The notes: generated from the letters alone by a model not told the origin. A stretch of DNA of 36,961 nucleotides from CAZPAN01 sp964428485 (GCA_964428485.1 CAYRYP010000003.1:1-36961); one strand, 5' to 3'. Counted from the first letter of the stretch, positions 9,054 to 17,481 are shown. Numbers and translations: made by a program.

Positions 9054-9078
9054 GCAACACCCGTTACCCCCGTGTTGC
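9054..9078 (-). promoter_or_regulatory. hairpin in the GRE1-activase gap
   Basis: A perfect 7-bp inverted repeat, GCAACAC / GTGTTGC, flanks an 11-nt loop. It lies about 45 nt upstream of the activase start and after the TTTCT hairpin on the transcript. It has no T tract, so it is more likely an mRNA stability or processing element, or a protein site, than a terminator. The role is inferred. Confidence 0.35.
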
Positions 9079-9112
9079 CTGATGGCCGGAAGACGCACAT
9101 CCTAGGACAGCT

Positions 9113-9152
9113 AGAAAGTCCCCCGCGACCGCACACGACGGGCACGAGGGAC
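9113..9152 (-). terminator. putative partial terminator between GRE1 and its activase
   Basis: On the minus strand GTCCC (9152-9148) pairs with GGGAC (9122-9118), with an inner CCG/CGG stem, and the transcript then reads TTTCT (9117-9113). The short imperfect T tract suggests leaky termination, which would keep activase mRNA below GRE mRNA. A similar hairpin with the same TTTCT tail sits at 14740-14775 between GRE2 and its activase. Stem strength was judged by eye only. Confidence 0.4.
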
Positions 9153-9184
9153 CGGTCACGTTTCCGCAGTTTTCAGAGCCTTTC

Positions 9185-11686
9185 CTAGAAGGAGAGCTCC
9201 GTGCGACCAATCAGGTCGCTCTGCAACTCGGGCGACAGCTCGGTGAAGTACGCAGAGTATCCGGCAACGCGGACCATGAGGTCGCGATAGTTCTCCGGCT
9301 TCTTCTGCGCCTTCTCGAGCGTCTCCTTGCTGATGACGTTGAACTGGCTCTGCAGTCCGCCCTTCTCGAAGTATCCCCTGAACAGATTCATGAAGTTATC
9401 AAGTCCAACCTCTCCGCTAAGGGTATCCGGGGTGAACTTCCAATTGAGGATGACGCCGTTGGCAATACGGGACTGATCGAGCTTCGAAAGCGATCCGGCG
9501 ATGGCAAGCGGGCCGTTGACATCGTGCGACTGCCCATCGGGATGCGCCGGTCCAAGACAGTCGGAGACCGGCTGTCCGGCCCTGCGGCCATCGGGAGACG
9601 CGTCGCACATCATACCGGCGGGCACGTTAATCGACACCGAGTACACACCGGGACGGAACTCGCCTCCGCGGGCGTTCGGGCGATGCTCAATGTGCTTGCA
9701 GTAGGTGGCGATCACAAACTTGGCAAGCTCGTCGGCGTAGTCGTCATCGTTGCCGTAGTGGTGTACATAGTCGCTGTTGACGAGAGCCTGTAGAGCGTCG
9801 TAGCCCTCCCAGTTCTTCTTGAGGGCGTCCACAAGCTCCTCGGCGGTGATCCTTTTCTCCTCGAAGACCAGCTGCTTGATGGTGGCCATGGAGTCGGCGA
9901 CGGTGCCCAAGCCCACACACTGCGGGCCGGTGAAGTTATAGCGCGCACCGCCGGCACTGATGTCAAGGCCACGCTCAATGCAGTCGTTGGTGACCAGCGA
10001 CAGGTAGGGCAACGGGTGCACCTTCTGATGGATCTTGTCCATCGTGTTGATGCAGGAGACCATGCGGTCGCACCAGTACTTCATCTGGATGTCGAAGGCC
10101 TCCTGGACCTCCTCGAAGCTCTTCATGTCGGCGAGAAAGCCGGTAGGTGCGCCGTACTGCACGCCGGGGTTGTCGAACTCCTCACCGTTGTTAATAGCAA
10201 GTAGGAAGACCTTGGTGCAGTTGTAGTAGTCGGCGTCATGCCAGCCGTAGGTGTATCCGGGGACCTCGGGCTCGACGCAACCGATTCCGACCCAGTCGCG
10301 AGCCTGCTCCACCGGAACGCCATAGGGCAGCATCGACTCGTAATACTTATCGTCGTTGTAGATCTTGGGCTCACCGGTTCCGATGCGGCAGACGTTGAAG
10401 GTCTTGATCCAGAACTCCTCGGGATTCTTGACCGAGAGCTTGACTCCCATCCAGGGGTTGGTGATGCGGGTGTGTGCGTGCGCATCGAGCACCATGTAGG
10501 ACAGGTCGTTGACTATGTCGTTGCCGTTCTCGTCGACGCCGCCGACGTTCAAGGCGGTGCCGCCCCAACCGATTCCAGAGGCGATGACGGTGTTGAAATA
10601 GTCACGCCACTTGCGCAGCTCGTCCATCTTGAGGAAGGAGCACTCGATAAGTTCCTGAGCGAACTCGCGGGTGATACGGCCGGCCTCTATGTCGGCCTCG
10701 TACAGCGGGCCTAGGATCTTGTCGAAGCGGCCGTAGGTCACAGAGTGGCCGTTGGACTCGATCATGATGAGACAGGTGGCACCCCACCAGAGCTGAATCC
10801 CCTCCCAGAAGGTGCGCGGCGGGTTCTCCACGATCCACGCGCAGTTCTCCCCCATCTGCTTGATCTCGGCCCTGCGGACCGGGTCGTCGCACTTGGCAGC
10901 AGCCTCGGCGCACGCCTCGGCGTAACGACGGAAGTAGGTCATCGCAGCATCGAGGGAGATGAGCTGCGCCTCCCAGAAGGTGCGCTTGTCAAGTTCGTCC
11001 TCGTCACCGGGATTGAGCTCGGCGAGCTTGCGCTCAACATGCTCCTTGATGCCCTTCCAGCCACCCTCCATCAACGTGTAGTAGTCGATGGAGATGTGGC
11101 CAATGCCGGCGGTGGCGTACAGGTCGTTGAAGTATACCTTGCCGGACCCCTTAGCAGCCTCAGTGGACATGGCAAGCTGAATCTGGTCGTAGACACTCTC
11201 GCCCTCCCACTGTGGGACGAGCTCGCAAAGCCTGTCGCGCTCCTCCTGGCTGATGTAGTACTTGTCGTTGTTGCGCTGGTCGAAATCGACGGCCTCCCCG
11301 CGCTCGATGGCGTGAATCTCGTCGACGATGAACTTGGCCGAAAACTCTGGGTAGAACGGTGCAGAGAAAGCCGGGGCCGCGATCCCTCCGCAAATGATCT
11401 CATCGGGGCCGATCTCGATGTCGACGTTGCTGATGATGTCGTGGTAGGCCTGCGCGACGCGCTTGATCTGCGGCATACCCTTACTCTTGGCATACGACCC
11501 GGTGATGATCTCCGCGCGCTGGAGATCGACGGTGCTCTTGGCGTTCTTGGAACGCTTCAGCATCCTGTTAATGCGCGGGAACGGGGAGACGTTCTCGTCG
11601 AGTCCTGAGACACCGACACCCCAGCACTTGTCAAAGGGCTCGATAGCCTCTGGCCGCATCGTCTCGTTGACACGATCTGAAATCAT
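9185..11686 (-). CDS. glycyl radical enzyme 1, substrate unassigned
   Basis: This 833-residue member of the pyruvate formate-lyase-like GRE superfamily should be activated to a Gly radical by the downstream activase. The glycyl site is RVAGYSAYF near the C-terminus (Gly809). The thiyl Cys is in GCVEPEVPG (Cys470), with Glu472 two residues on. The C-V-E pattern belongs to the diol dehydratase/decarboxylase/C-S and C-N lyase subgroups, not to pyruvate formate-lyase, which has adjacent cysteines. MIESNGHSVTYGRFD (308-322) and SPDGRRAGQPVSD are typical family stretches. The ATG at 11686 has GGAGG and AGAGG upstream. No microcompartment, alcohol or aldehyde dehydrogenase, sulfite-handling or proline reductase gene is nearby, so the reaction cannot be assigned. 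Dehydratase, arylacetate decarboxylase or C-S/C-N lyase are all open. A 24-residue stretch is identical in GRE2. Confidence 0.93.
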   Translation of the reverse strand: MISDRVNETMRPEAIEPFDKCWGVGVSGLDENVSPFPRINRMLKRSKNAKSTVDLQRAEIITGSYAKSKGMPQIKRVAQAYHDIISNVDIEIGPDEIICGGIAAPAFSAPFYPEFSAKFIVDEIHAIERGEAVDFDQRNNDKYYISQEERDRLCELVPQWEGESVYDQIQLAMSTEAAKGSGKVYFNDLYATAGIGHISIDYYTLMEGGWKGIKEHVERKLAELNPGDEDELDKRTFWEAQLISLDAAMTYFRRYAEACAEAAAKCDDPVRRAEIKQMGENCAWIVENPPRTFWEGIQLWWGATCLIMIESNGHSVTYGRFDKILGPLYEADIEAGRITREFAQELIECSFLKMDELRKWRDYFNTVIASGIGWGGTALNVGGVDENGNDIVNDLSYMVLDAHAHTRITNPWMGVKLSVKNPEEFWIKTFNVCRIGTGEPKIYNDDKYYESMLPYGVPVEQARDWVGIGCVEPEVPGYTYGWHDADYYNCTKVFLLAINNGEEFDNPGVQYGAPTGFLADMKSFEEVQEAFDIQMKYWCDRMVSCINTMDKIHQKVHPLPYLSLVTNDCIERGLDISAGGARYNFTGPQCVGLGTVADSMATIKQLVFEEKRITAEELVDALKKNWEGYDALQALVNSDYVHHYGNDDDYADELAKFVIATYCKHIEHRPNARGGEFRPGVYSVSINVPAGMMCDASPDGRRAGQPVSDCLGPAHPDGQSHDVNGPLAIAGSLSKLDQSRIANGVILNWKFTPDTLSGEVGLDNFMNLFRGYFEKGGLQSQFNVISKETLEKAQKKPENYRDLMVRVAGYSAYFTELSPELQSDLIGRTELSF

Positions 11687-11766
11687 GGCGAACCTCTTTC
11701 CTCCCTGAATTCAAGACTGCAACCATCATCATTGGACCGATTTCCGTGCCGCCTCATTTTACAGTC

Positions 11767-11802
11767 AAAAAAATGGGGGTGAAATTCGCCTAGCACACCC
11801 CC
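11767..11802 (-). terminator. terminator-like attenuator in the GRE1 5' leader
   Basis: On the minus strand GGGGGTG (11802-11796) pairs perfectly with CACCCCC (11781-11775) across a 14-nt loop, followed by A and seven T (11774-11767). This is the form of an intrinsic terminator. It lies only about 80 nt upstream of the GRE1 start codon and points toward it, with no gene in between. It could attenuate GRE1 transcription or block stray transcription from the GRE2 side. No ligand-binding fold or leader peptide upstream was recognised. Confidence 0.6.
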
Positions 11803-12040
11803 GATGAGACAGAGGTTCGTTCAAATTCACAAAGAGGCGTGACCTGATACTCATGATTCGACGAAAATCGACCATGTTTTGGCGAAATATGGACTTCAGA
11901 CGCTGATTTCCTGAATCCGAGCGCGACCAAAAGTTGCAAGGCCCCGGATTTGAGGACATTTTGAACCAATGGTTGTTCGGTGCAACTGATGTTATTCCCA
12001 GAAAGATTTGTGCCGACGCCCAATTGAACACGATTAGTTT

Positions 12041-12062
12041 TTGTCCATTGGACACTTGTCCA
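12041..12062. promoter_or_regulatory. candidate operator: TTGTCCA repeats
   Basis: TTGTCCA occurs at 12041-12047 and again at 12056-12062, with TGGACA in inverted orientation at 12049-12054. The first pair forms TGTCCA-T-TGGACA, a 13-bp near-perfect palindrome. The site lies about 120-140 bp upstream of the GRE2 start, where an activator or repressor could act. The PucR-type regulator nearby is a candidate binder; this is inference only. Confidence 0.4.
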
Positions 12063-12182
12063 AAGGCGATCGCAGAACTGACAATGTAGTTAACTGCAAA
12101 CAGGTAGTTCTAGCCCGTATTTTGCAGATTTTTAGAACGAACACGAGGAAGCACGAAGGCCGTGAGAAAGGAGAGCCGCCCC

Positions 12183-14693
12183 ATGAGTGACACCACCATC
12201 AAAAAGCGCGTCAGCGACATCGCCGAGGCCATCGAACCCTTTGACAAGTGCTGGGGTGTCGGCGCTTCGGGATTCGTTGTCGACCCCTCTCCCTTCGAGA
12301 GGGTCAACATCATTCTCGATGACACCGAAAAGACAACCAACGGAGAGGCTGTCTCCAACAGGGCCATGATCGTTACTAGGGAGCTCCAGGCCCACAAGGA
12401 CAAGCCCTGGCTCACCGCCACCGCCTACGCAATGGCCGCGTGGTTCCGCGAGTGCCCGATCATCATCTACGACAACGAGCTGATCGTTGGGACCCTCGGC
12501 TGCACCAAGAAAAGCGCCCCGGCGTTCCCCGAGTTCGGTCTTGACTGGATCATCGACGAGATGGAGAACGGCCTGCTCGGCTACAGTGAGAAACGCACTC
12601 ACGACTACTTCACCCACACAGAGGAAACCTACAACGACCTCAAGTCCATCCAGGACTACTGGCACGGGCGCAGCGTCGACCAGAGGGTCATCCCTCTGCT
12701 TTCCGAGGAGGAGATTAGGGCCTCGCACCTCGGTGAAGGCGTCTTCCTGTGTAACGGCTACATGTACTGCGGAGCCGGCCACCTCGGCATCGACACCCAT
12801 CGCCTGTTCAGCATGGGCTACGGCGGGATCAAAAAGGAGATCCAGGACAAGATCGACGAACTCGAGTCCGGCAAGTTTTTTGACCCCGAGGTCCAGAAGC
12901 AACTCATCTCGCTGCGCGCCGACCTCATCGTCAACGAAGCTGCTACCGACATGATCCTGCGCTACGCGGACAAGGCGCACGAGATGATCGCCGACGCCGA
13001 TGAGCAGCGTGCCAAGGAGCTCGCCGAGATCGAGGCCAACTGCCGCCAGATCGCATCCGGCACCCCACAGACCTTCTGGCAGGCCCTACAGGCCTTGCAC
13101 TTCGCGCACACCATGGTCCTGATGGAGTCCAATGGACACTCCGTCTCCTACGGGCGCTTTGACCAGTTCATGTACCCCTACTACAAGCACGACATCGAGA
13201 CTGGCTACATGGACCGCGCCCAGATGCAGGAGCTCATCGAGCTCTTCAACATCAAGATCTGGGACATGAACAAGCTGCGCGACCACGAGTCCATCAACAT
13301 CTTCGCCAACGGTGGAATCGGAGGACCGGCACTCACCGTCGGAGGCATCAAGGCCGACGGTACCGATGGAACCAACGATCTCACCTTCATGTTCCTCGAC
13401 GCAGTCGCACACACCCGCATCCCCACCCCGTGGACCGCGGTGCGCCTGCATGCCAACACCCCGCATGAGCTCAAGGTCAAGACAGCCAACCTCATCCGCC
13501 TCGGTCTCGGTGAGCCCAAGATCTTCAACGACGACGTCACCATCCCAACGATGATCGCCAATGGTCGTTCCGTCGAGGATGCGCGCAACTACCAAGTCGT
13601 CGGATGCGTCGAGCCCGACGCTACCGGCAAGGAGTACGGATGGCACGACGCCGCTTACTTCAACTGCAACAGAGTCCTCGAGCTGGCCATCAACCACGGC
13701 TATACCAACGACGGCCACAAGGTCGGCCCCGACACCGGCGGTCTGGACATCTTCACCAGCTTCGACCAGGTGCTCGAATCCTATGACAAACAGATGGAAT
13801 ACTACGTCGACCTGATGATCAGCTTCCTAAACAAGCTCGACCTCGTACATCAGGAGATCAAGCCGCTGCCCTTCCTGTCCAACCTCATCGAGGGCTGCGT
13901 CTCCAACGGCAAGGACGCCACCATGGGCGGAGCACTCTACAACTACAGTGGCCCACAGGGCGTTGGAGTCGGATCGGTCGGTGACGGGCTGTCCACGATT
14001 AAGCAACTGGTCTTCGACGAGAAGAAGATCACCGGCGAGGAGCTGCTCCAGGCCGCGGCCGACAACTGGGTGGGACACGAGAAGCTCTACGCGCTGGTCA
14101 ACAGCGACTACGTGCACCACTACGGCAACGACGACGACTACGCCGACGAGCTCGCGAAGTTCGGCATCGAGACCTATTGCAGACACGTCAACGGCAAGCC
14201 CACCGCGCACGGCGGCCACTTCCAAGCCGGCGTCTACTCGGTTGCCGTCAACGTCGCGCTCGGACTCGCCCAGGATGCCACCATCGAAGGCCGCGTGAAC
14301 AACGAGCCGATCTCCGACTGCATGGGTGCCACCCATACCCTGTGCTGCCCACATGACGTGAAGGGCCCGGCGGCCATCTGCCAGTCGGTCACCAAGATCG
14401 ACCACAGCCTGGCCGGAAACGGCACCCTGCTCAACTGGAAGTTCTCTCCGAGCGCACTTGAGGGTGATGCGGGACTGAACAACCTCATCCACCTGCTCGA
14501 GACCTACATCCAGCGCAAGGGAATGCACAGCCAGTTCACCGTCGTCAGCCGCGACACCCTGCTGGAAGCTCAAGAGAACCCGAAGGACTACCGTGATCTG
14601 CTCGTCCGAGTTGCAGGCTACTCCGCCTACTTCGTCGAGCTCTCCAAGGAGCTGCAGGACGACATCATCGGCCGCACCGAGCTGAGCTTCTAG
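12183..14693 (+). CDS. glycyl radical enzyme 2, divergent paralogue, substrate unassigned
   Basis: This 836-residue GRE is paralogous to GRE1: shared EAIEPFDKCWGVG start, shared MESNGHSVSYGRFD, and a C-terminal glycyl motif RVAGYSAYF (Gly812). The thiyl Cys475 and Glu477 lie in VVGCVEPDATGK. The ATG at 12183 follows AAGGAG at 9-nt spacing; an in-frame codon at 12162 is less well placed. The usual PDGRxAG-P stretch is replaced here by IEGRVNNEP, followed by an unusual Cys pair (TLCCPHD), so its active-site surroundings differ from GRE1 and a different substrate is likely. It is followed by its own activase after a hairpin. As for GRE1, the C-V-E motif excludes pyruvate formate-lyase but does not separate dehydratase, decarboxylase and lyase functions. 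Confidence 0.93.
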   Translation: MSDTTIKKRVSDIAEAIEPFDKCWGVGASGFVVDPSPFERVNIILDDTEKTTNGEAVSNRAMIVTRELQAHKDKPWLTATAYAMAAWFRECPIIIYDNELIVGTLGCTKKSAPAFPEFGLDWIIDEMENGLLGYSEKRTHDYFTHTEETYNDLKSIQDYWHGRSVDQRVIPLLSEEEIRASHLGEGVFLCNGYMYCGAGHLGIDTHRLFSMGYGGIKKEIQDKIDELESGKFFDPEVQKQLISLRADLIVNEAATDMILRYADKAHEMIADADEQRAKELAEIEANCRQIASGTPQTFWQALQALHFAHTMVLMESNGHSVSYGRFDQFMYPYYKHDIETGYMDRAQMQELIELFNIKIWDMNKLRDHESINIFANGGIGGPALTVGGIKADGTDGTNDLTFMFLDAVAHTRIPTPWTAVRLHANTPHELKVKTANLIRLGLGEPKIFNDDVTIPTMIANGRSVEDARNYQVVGCVEPDATGKEYGWHDAAYFNCNRVLELAINHGYTNDGHKVGPDTGGLDIFTSFDQVLESYDKQMEYYVDLMISFLNKLDLVHQEIKPLPFLSNLIEGCVSNGKDATMGGALYNYSGPQGVGVGSVGDGLSTIKQLVFDEKKITGEELLQAAADNWVGHEKLYALVNSDYVHHYGNDDDYADELAKFGIETYCRHVNGKPTAHGGHFQAGVYSVAVNVALGLAQDATIEGRVNNEPISDCMGATHTLCCPHDVKGPAAICQSVTKIDHSLAGNGTLLNWKFSPSALEGDAGLNNLIHLLETYIQRKGMHSQFTVVSRDTLLEAQENPKDYRDLLVRVAGYSAYFVELSKELQDDIIGRTELSF

Positions 14694-14739
14694 ACACCAA
14701 CCTGGCTGGTTTGGTCAAAACAGGGATAACCCGATGAGT

Positions 14740-14775
14740 AGCGCCCTGGCCGGGAGACCGACCGGGGCGCTTTCT
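14740..14775 (+). terminator. hairpin between GRE2 and its activase, putative partial terminator
   Basis: AGCGCCC (14740-14746) pairs with GGGCGCT (14765-14771), with further inner G/C pairs around a GAGA loop, and TTTCT follows. The stem is strong but the T tract is short, which suggests partial termination or an RNA processing/stability hairpin. It lies 47 nt after the GRE2 stop and 65 nt before the activase start. Confidence 0.5.
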
Positions 14776-14840
14776 GAGTAAGCTGGAATCGTGGGGAAGA
14801 CGCCGGCGAAAACTTGAAAGACGGGAAGAGGTTATTGCAG

Positions 14841-15839
14841 ATGTCCAAGGACACCGGGATTGTATTCAACATCCAGAGGTTCACGATCCACGACGGCCCC
14901 GGCATTCGCACCGAAGTGTTTTTAAAGGGATGCCCTCTTAGCTGCAAGTGGTGCTCGAACCCGGAGGGAATCCACCTCAAGAGAGAGGTGGGGGTCTACC
15001 CTGCGAAGTGTTTGGGACAGACGCCCTGCGGATCGTGCTTGGAGGTTTGCGCCCTCGGCGGGGCTCCACTGCTGTTCAACCCAGAGACCGGAAAGATCGG
15101 GGCTATCGACCGCGATATCTGCATCGGATGCATGAAGTGCACCGAGGTCTGCTTTATGCACGCCCTCAAGTCGTGGGGGATCTCCATGACCGTTGAGGAA
15201 GTCATGGAGGAGGTTCGCGCCGACAAAAACTTCTACGCCAACTCTGGCGGCGGGCTCACGATCAGCGGTGGAGAGGTCGCCGTGCAATGGGAGTTCGCAC
15301 TCGAGCTGCTCAAGGCGTCTAGGGCCGAGGGCATTCACACGTGCACCGAAACCAGCATGCAGGCCAGCCCCGAGATCATAAGGAAGCTGCTCGAGTACTC
15401 AGACATGATCATCACCGACATCAAGCACATGGACGCCAACAAGCACCGCGAATGGTGTGGGGTCGGAAACGAGCTAATCCTCTCCAATATCGAGATGGTC
15501 GCTAACGAGACCGACATCCCTCTGGTGCTCAGGATCCCGATAGTCCCAGAAGTCAATGACAGCGAGGAGAATATCAGAGCCACCGCCGAGTTCATCCGCG
15601 ACAGACTCCACAACAGGGTCTCCCAACTGCAACTGCTCGTGTATCTGAAGATGGGCACGGAGAAGTACGACTCGCTAGGCCTCGACTACCCGATGCCCGA
15701 GGGATGGGAGGCTGCCGAGCGCGCCGAGAGGGATCCATGGATCGAACATCTCGCCGAAATGCTGCGCGACGAGTACAACATCAAGGCGTACTCCGGAGCC
15801 GCTACCATCATCGAGGGGTACGAGGTTATAAACAATTAA
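14841..15839 (+). CDS. glycyl radical enzyme activase 2 (radical SAM)
   Basis: This 332-residue radical SAM activase is predicted to activate GRE2. It has HDGPGIRTEVFLKG followed by the CPLSCKWCSNPEG cluster motif. A two-cluster ferredoxin-like insert follows (CLGQTPCGSCLEVCA, then CIGCMKCTEVCF), and then SGGGLTISGGEVAVQ. It closely resembles activase 1 over the whole length, indicating that the GRE/activase unit was duplicated or that both were acquired from related sources. The ATG at 14841 is preferred, with GAAGAGG upstream; the frame can begin at a TTG at 14814. It is on the same strand as GRE2 across a 147-nt gap, and converges on the PucR-type regulator with 50 nt between stop codons. 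Whether each activase is specific to its own GRE is unknown. Confidence 0.93.
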   Translation: MSKDTGIVFNIQRFTIHDGPGIRTEVFLKGCPLSCKWCSNPEGIHLKREVGVYPAKCLGQTPCGSCLEVCALGGAPLLFNPETGKIGAIDRDICIGCMKCTEVCFMHALKSWGISMTVEEVMEEVRADKNFYANSGGGLTISGGEVAVQWEFALELLKASRAEGIHTCTETSMQASPEIIRKLLEYSDMIITDIKHMDANKHREWCGVGNELILSNIEMVANETDIPLVLRIPIVPEVNDSEENIRATAEFIRDRLHNRVSQLQLLVYLKMGTEKYDSLGLDYPMPEGWEAAERAERDPWIEHLAEMLRDEYNIKAYSGAATIIEGYEVINN

Positions 15840-15866
15840 CCGTCTATCCGGGTGAGACATCTGTTC

Positions 15867-15901
15867 CGCCTGTCGGGCAGGCGCTGGGGCTATTTGTCCC
15901 C
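15867..15901. terminator. tandem hairpins between convergent activase 2 and PucR genes
   Basis: CGCCTG/CAGGCG (15867-15883, 5-nt loop) is followed by GGGG/CCCC (15886-15901, overlapping the regulator's stop codon). Neither has a T tract on either strand, so they may be rho-dependent or simply limit read-through between convergent genes. Weak support. Confidence 0.3.
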
Positions 15902-17464
15902 GAACTCTCTCAAGTATTTGCTGCACATGACAAAGAACATGGCGCTTTGTCTAAAGACCCGATCCTCCAGAGAGCATCCGATGATTTTCTCGATCTTGGA
16001 GATCCTGTATAGAAGCGAGTTGCGGTGGATGTGCAGACTCTCCGCAGTCGCGGTGGTGTTGCCAAAATGCCTCAGATACTCCTCGAGAGTGTGATAGTAC
16101 TCTGAGTTGTTCTCCGCATCGTGCTTGATGAGCTTTGCAACCGCCTCGTTCTCCGAGAACCTGAAGGGTATCTTCTCCCCGAAAACCTCGATGGCGTGCA
16201 TGTCCGCAAACTCGTAGTACCTGTAGAGCCTCACCGAGTCGTCCGCGCGCTCCGCCGCGGCAACAAACTTGGTGGCCTCTAGCATTATCTCGTAGGCGGT
16301 CCGCATGTCGAATATGGAGTCAAACACATTGGAGATAAAGCAGTAGCACGCGTGCGTCTGTAGGAAATGCGGCAAGTCGTGGTTGAGCGCTAGATTCTGA
16401 CCGATGTCGTCGTCCTCGACAGGATACAGGAAAAGTACGCGACTCTTGTACTCCACGCACTTACTGCCGCTCAGTATCGTCTCAATGTAGTCCATCAGAG
16501 CGAAGTCGTATTCCGTTAGCTCCATCTCGTTCTTCGAGAGAACCATGCCAAGGCAATAGCGCGACGTGCTGCTTATCGACAGCACATCCATCATCTTGTC
16601 GAGATCATCGCCGGAGATGCTGTGCCCTTCGAGCAGATCTATCAGGAACACCTCGGAGAGCTTGCCGCGGCCGATCTTGACCTCGGAGAACATCTCCAGG
16701 CGCGAGGTGATCCCGGAGACCACCCAGTCCGCGAGCTGCACGTAGTACTTCTCAAAGGGCTTCTGAAAGTCCTTGAGCTTGTGCAGGCCAAACGAGGCAA
16801 CCCCCCTGCCACCCTTCCTCAGCAGGTAAATCCTGCTGTAGCGACCGCTGATATTTGAGATCTCCTCCCACACGTCGAGGCCCTTGTCATCCATCTCGTG
16901 GAGCTTCGGCTGGCTCACGTCGACGATGCTGAAGTGCTGGTAGCCATAGCCGGCCTTAAACGCCTCCCACATCTTGTCGCCCTCCGGCTCGAGATTCTCA
17001 GAGATCGCCAGTACGCAGTGGTTCATCTCCAGCATAGCTATCGGCAACCCTATGATCTCGGTGGCGATGTCAACGATCGACTGGAGGTGAGCGGAGCTGT
17101 TGAATGCATCCTCGAGCTGCGATGCAAGCGAGTCGTACTTGTCAAAGATCGCGAGCACCAGGTTGATAGCCTGGTAAGGACCCATTCCATCGATGAAGAT
17201 GAGGTTGAGTCCGCTTGGGAAGTCCAATCCAAGGTTTCGCTTGCCAAGGATGATGAAGTTGGAATCGGCGGGGAAGCCGTCGACCTTGCGCATGTTGAAC
17301 TTGAAGATGTCACAGACGATATAGACGCAGTTTGACTGAAGCTCCTCTATGTCGTCGTCGAAGAGCCTGCAGCTGCTTATTGAGAGACCGGTGTCGCCGC
17401 CAAGACGCAGCCCTACCGTGTATTCCCTGAGCTCATTGGCGAGGATGTCCATAGAAATAAGCAT
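15890..17464 (-). CDS. PucR/CdaR-type transcriptional regulator
   Basis: This 524-residue cytosolic regulator has the architecture of the PucR/CdaR group. An N-terminal sensory part of unclear fold covers about residues 1-150. A middle region resembling the GGDEF-like/GAF part of the family follows. A C-terminal helix-turn-helix of the HTH_30 type reads YHTLEEYLRHFGN...ESLHIHRNSLLYRISKIEKIIG. These regulators usually respond to small metabolites such as purine catabolites, sugar acids or amino acids, often as activators. It lies next to the GRE island and downstream of a YczE-like membrane protein gene, so it is the obvious candidate regulator of the two GRE modules. The ATG at 17464 lacks a clear ribosome binding site; ATG 17452 is an alternative. 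Its ligand is unknown. Confidence 0.85.
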   Translation of the reverse strand: MLISMDILANELREYTVGLRLGGDTGLSISSCRLFDDDIEELQSNCVYIVCDIFKFNMRKVDGFPADSNFIILGKRNLGLDFPSGLNLIFIDGMGPYQAINLVLAIFDKYDSLASQLEDAFNSSAHLQSIVDIATEIIGLPIAMLEMNHCVLAISENLEPEGDKMWEAFKAGYGYQHFSIVDVSQPKLHEMDDKGLDVWEEISNISGRYSRIYLLRKGGRGVASFGLHKLKDFQKPFEKYYVQLADWVVSGITSRLEMFSEVKIGRGKLSEVFLIDLLEGHSISGDDLDKMMDVLSISSTSRYCLGMVLSKNEMELTEYDFALMDYIETILSGSKCVEYKSRVLFLYPVEDDDIGQNLALNHDLPHFLQTHACYCFISNVFDSIFDMRTAYEIMLEATKFVAAAERADDSVRLYRYYEFADMHAIEVFGEKIPFRFSENEAVAKLIKHDAENNSEYYHTLEEYLRHFGNTTATAESLHIHRNSLLYRISKIEKIIGCSLEDRVFRQSAMFFVMCSKYLREFGDK

Positions 17465-17481
17465 CTGCGAATCACCAATTC

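Larger units (their letters stand above)
11687..12182. other. 496-nt divergent control region between the two GRE genes
   Basis: This gene-free, comparatively AT-rich region separates the divergent GRE starts. It contains a terminator-like hairpin facing GRE1 (11767-11802), an inverted repeat AACCA-A-TGGTT (11964-11974) and a TTGTCCA cluster (12041-12062). Short frames on the minus strand overlap it but have no ribosome binding site or recognisable domain. I looked for T-box and cobalamin riboswitch hallmarks and saw none. It probably carries promoters for both modules and sites for the nearby PucR-type regulator. Confidence 0.6.

Noticed and set aside
10745..11608. Long plus-strand open frame opposite GRE1 (and similar long frames opposite GRE2, helD and carboxyltransferase genes)
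   Set aside because: They are shadows of high-GC coding genes on the other strand, have no ribosome binding site and encode no recognisable domain.
11765..12055. Minus-strand frame of about 96 codons in the GRE control region
   Set aside because: It spans the terminator-like hairpin, has no ribosome binding site and no recognisable sequence; it looks like chance.
11803..12182. Riboswitch or T-box ahead of GRE1
   Set aside because: I looked for T-box AGGGUGGNACCGCG-like and cobalamin-box hallmarks and found none; a terminator hairpin alone is not enough.
12183..14693. Naming the GREs as hydroxyproline dehydratase, choline TMA-lyase, isethionate lyase or arylacetate decarboxylase
   Set aside because: The C-V-E and glycyl motifs are shared by all of these, and none of their diagnostic partner genes is present.
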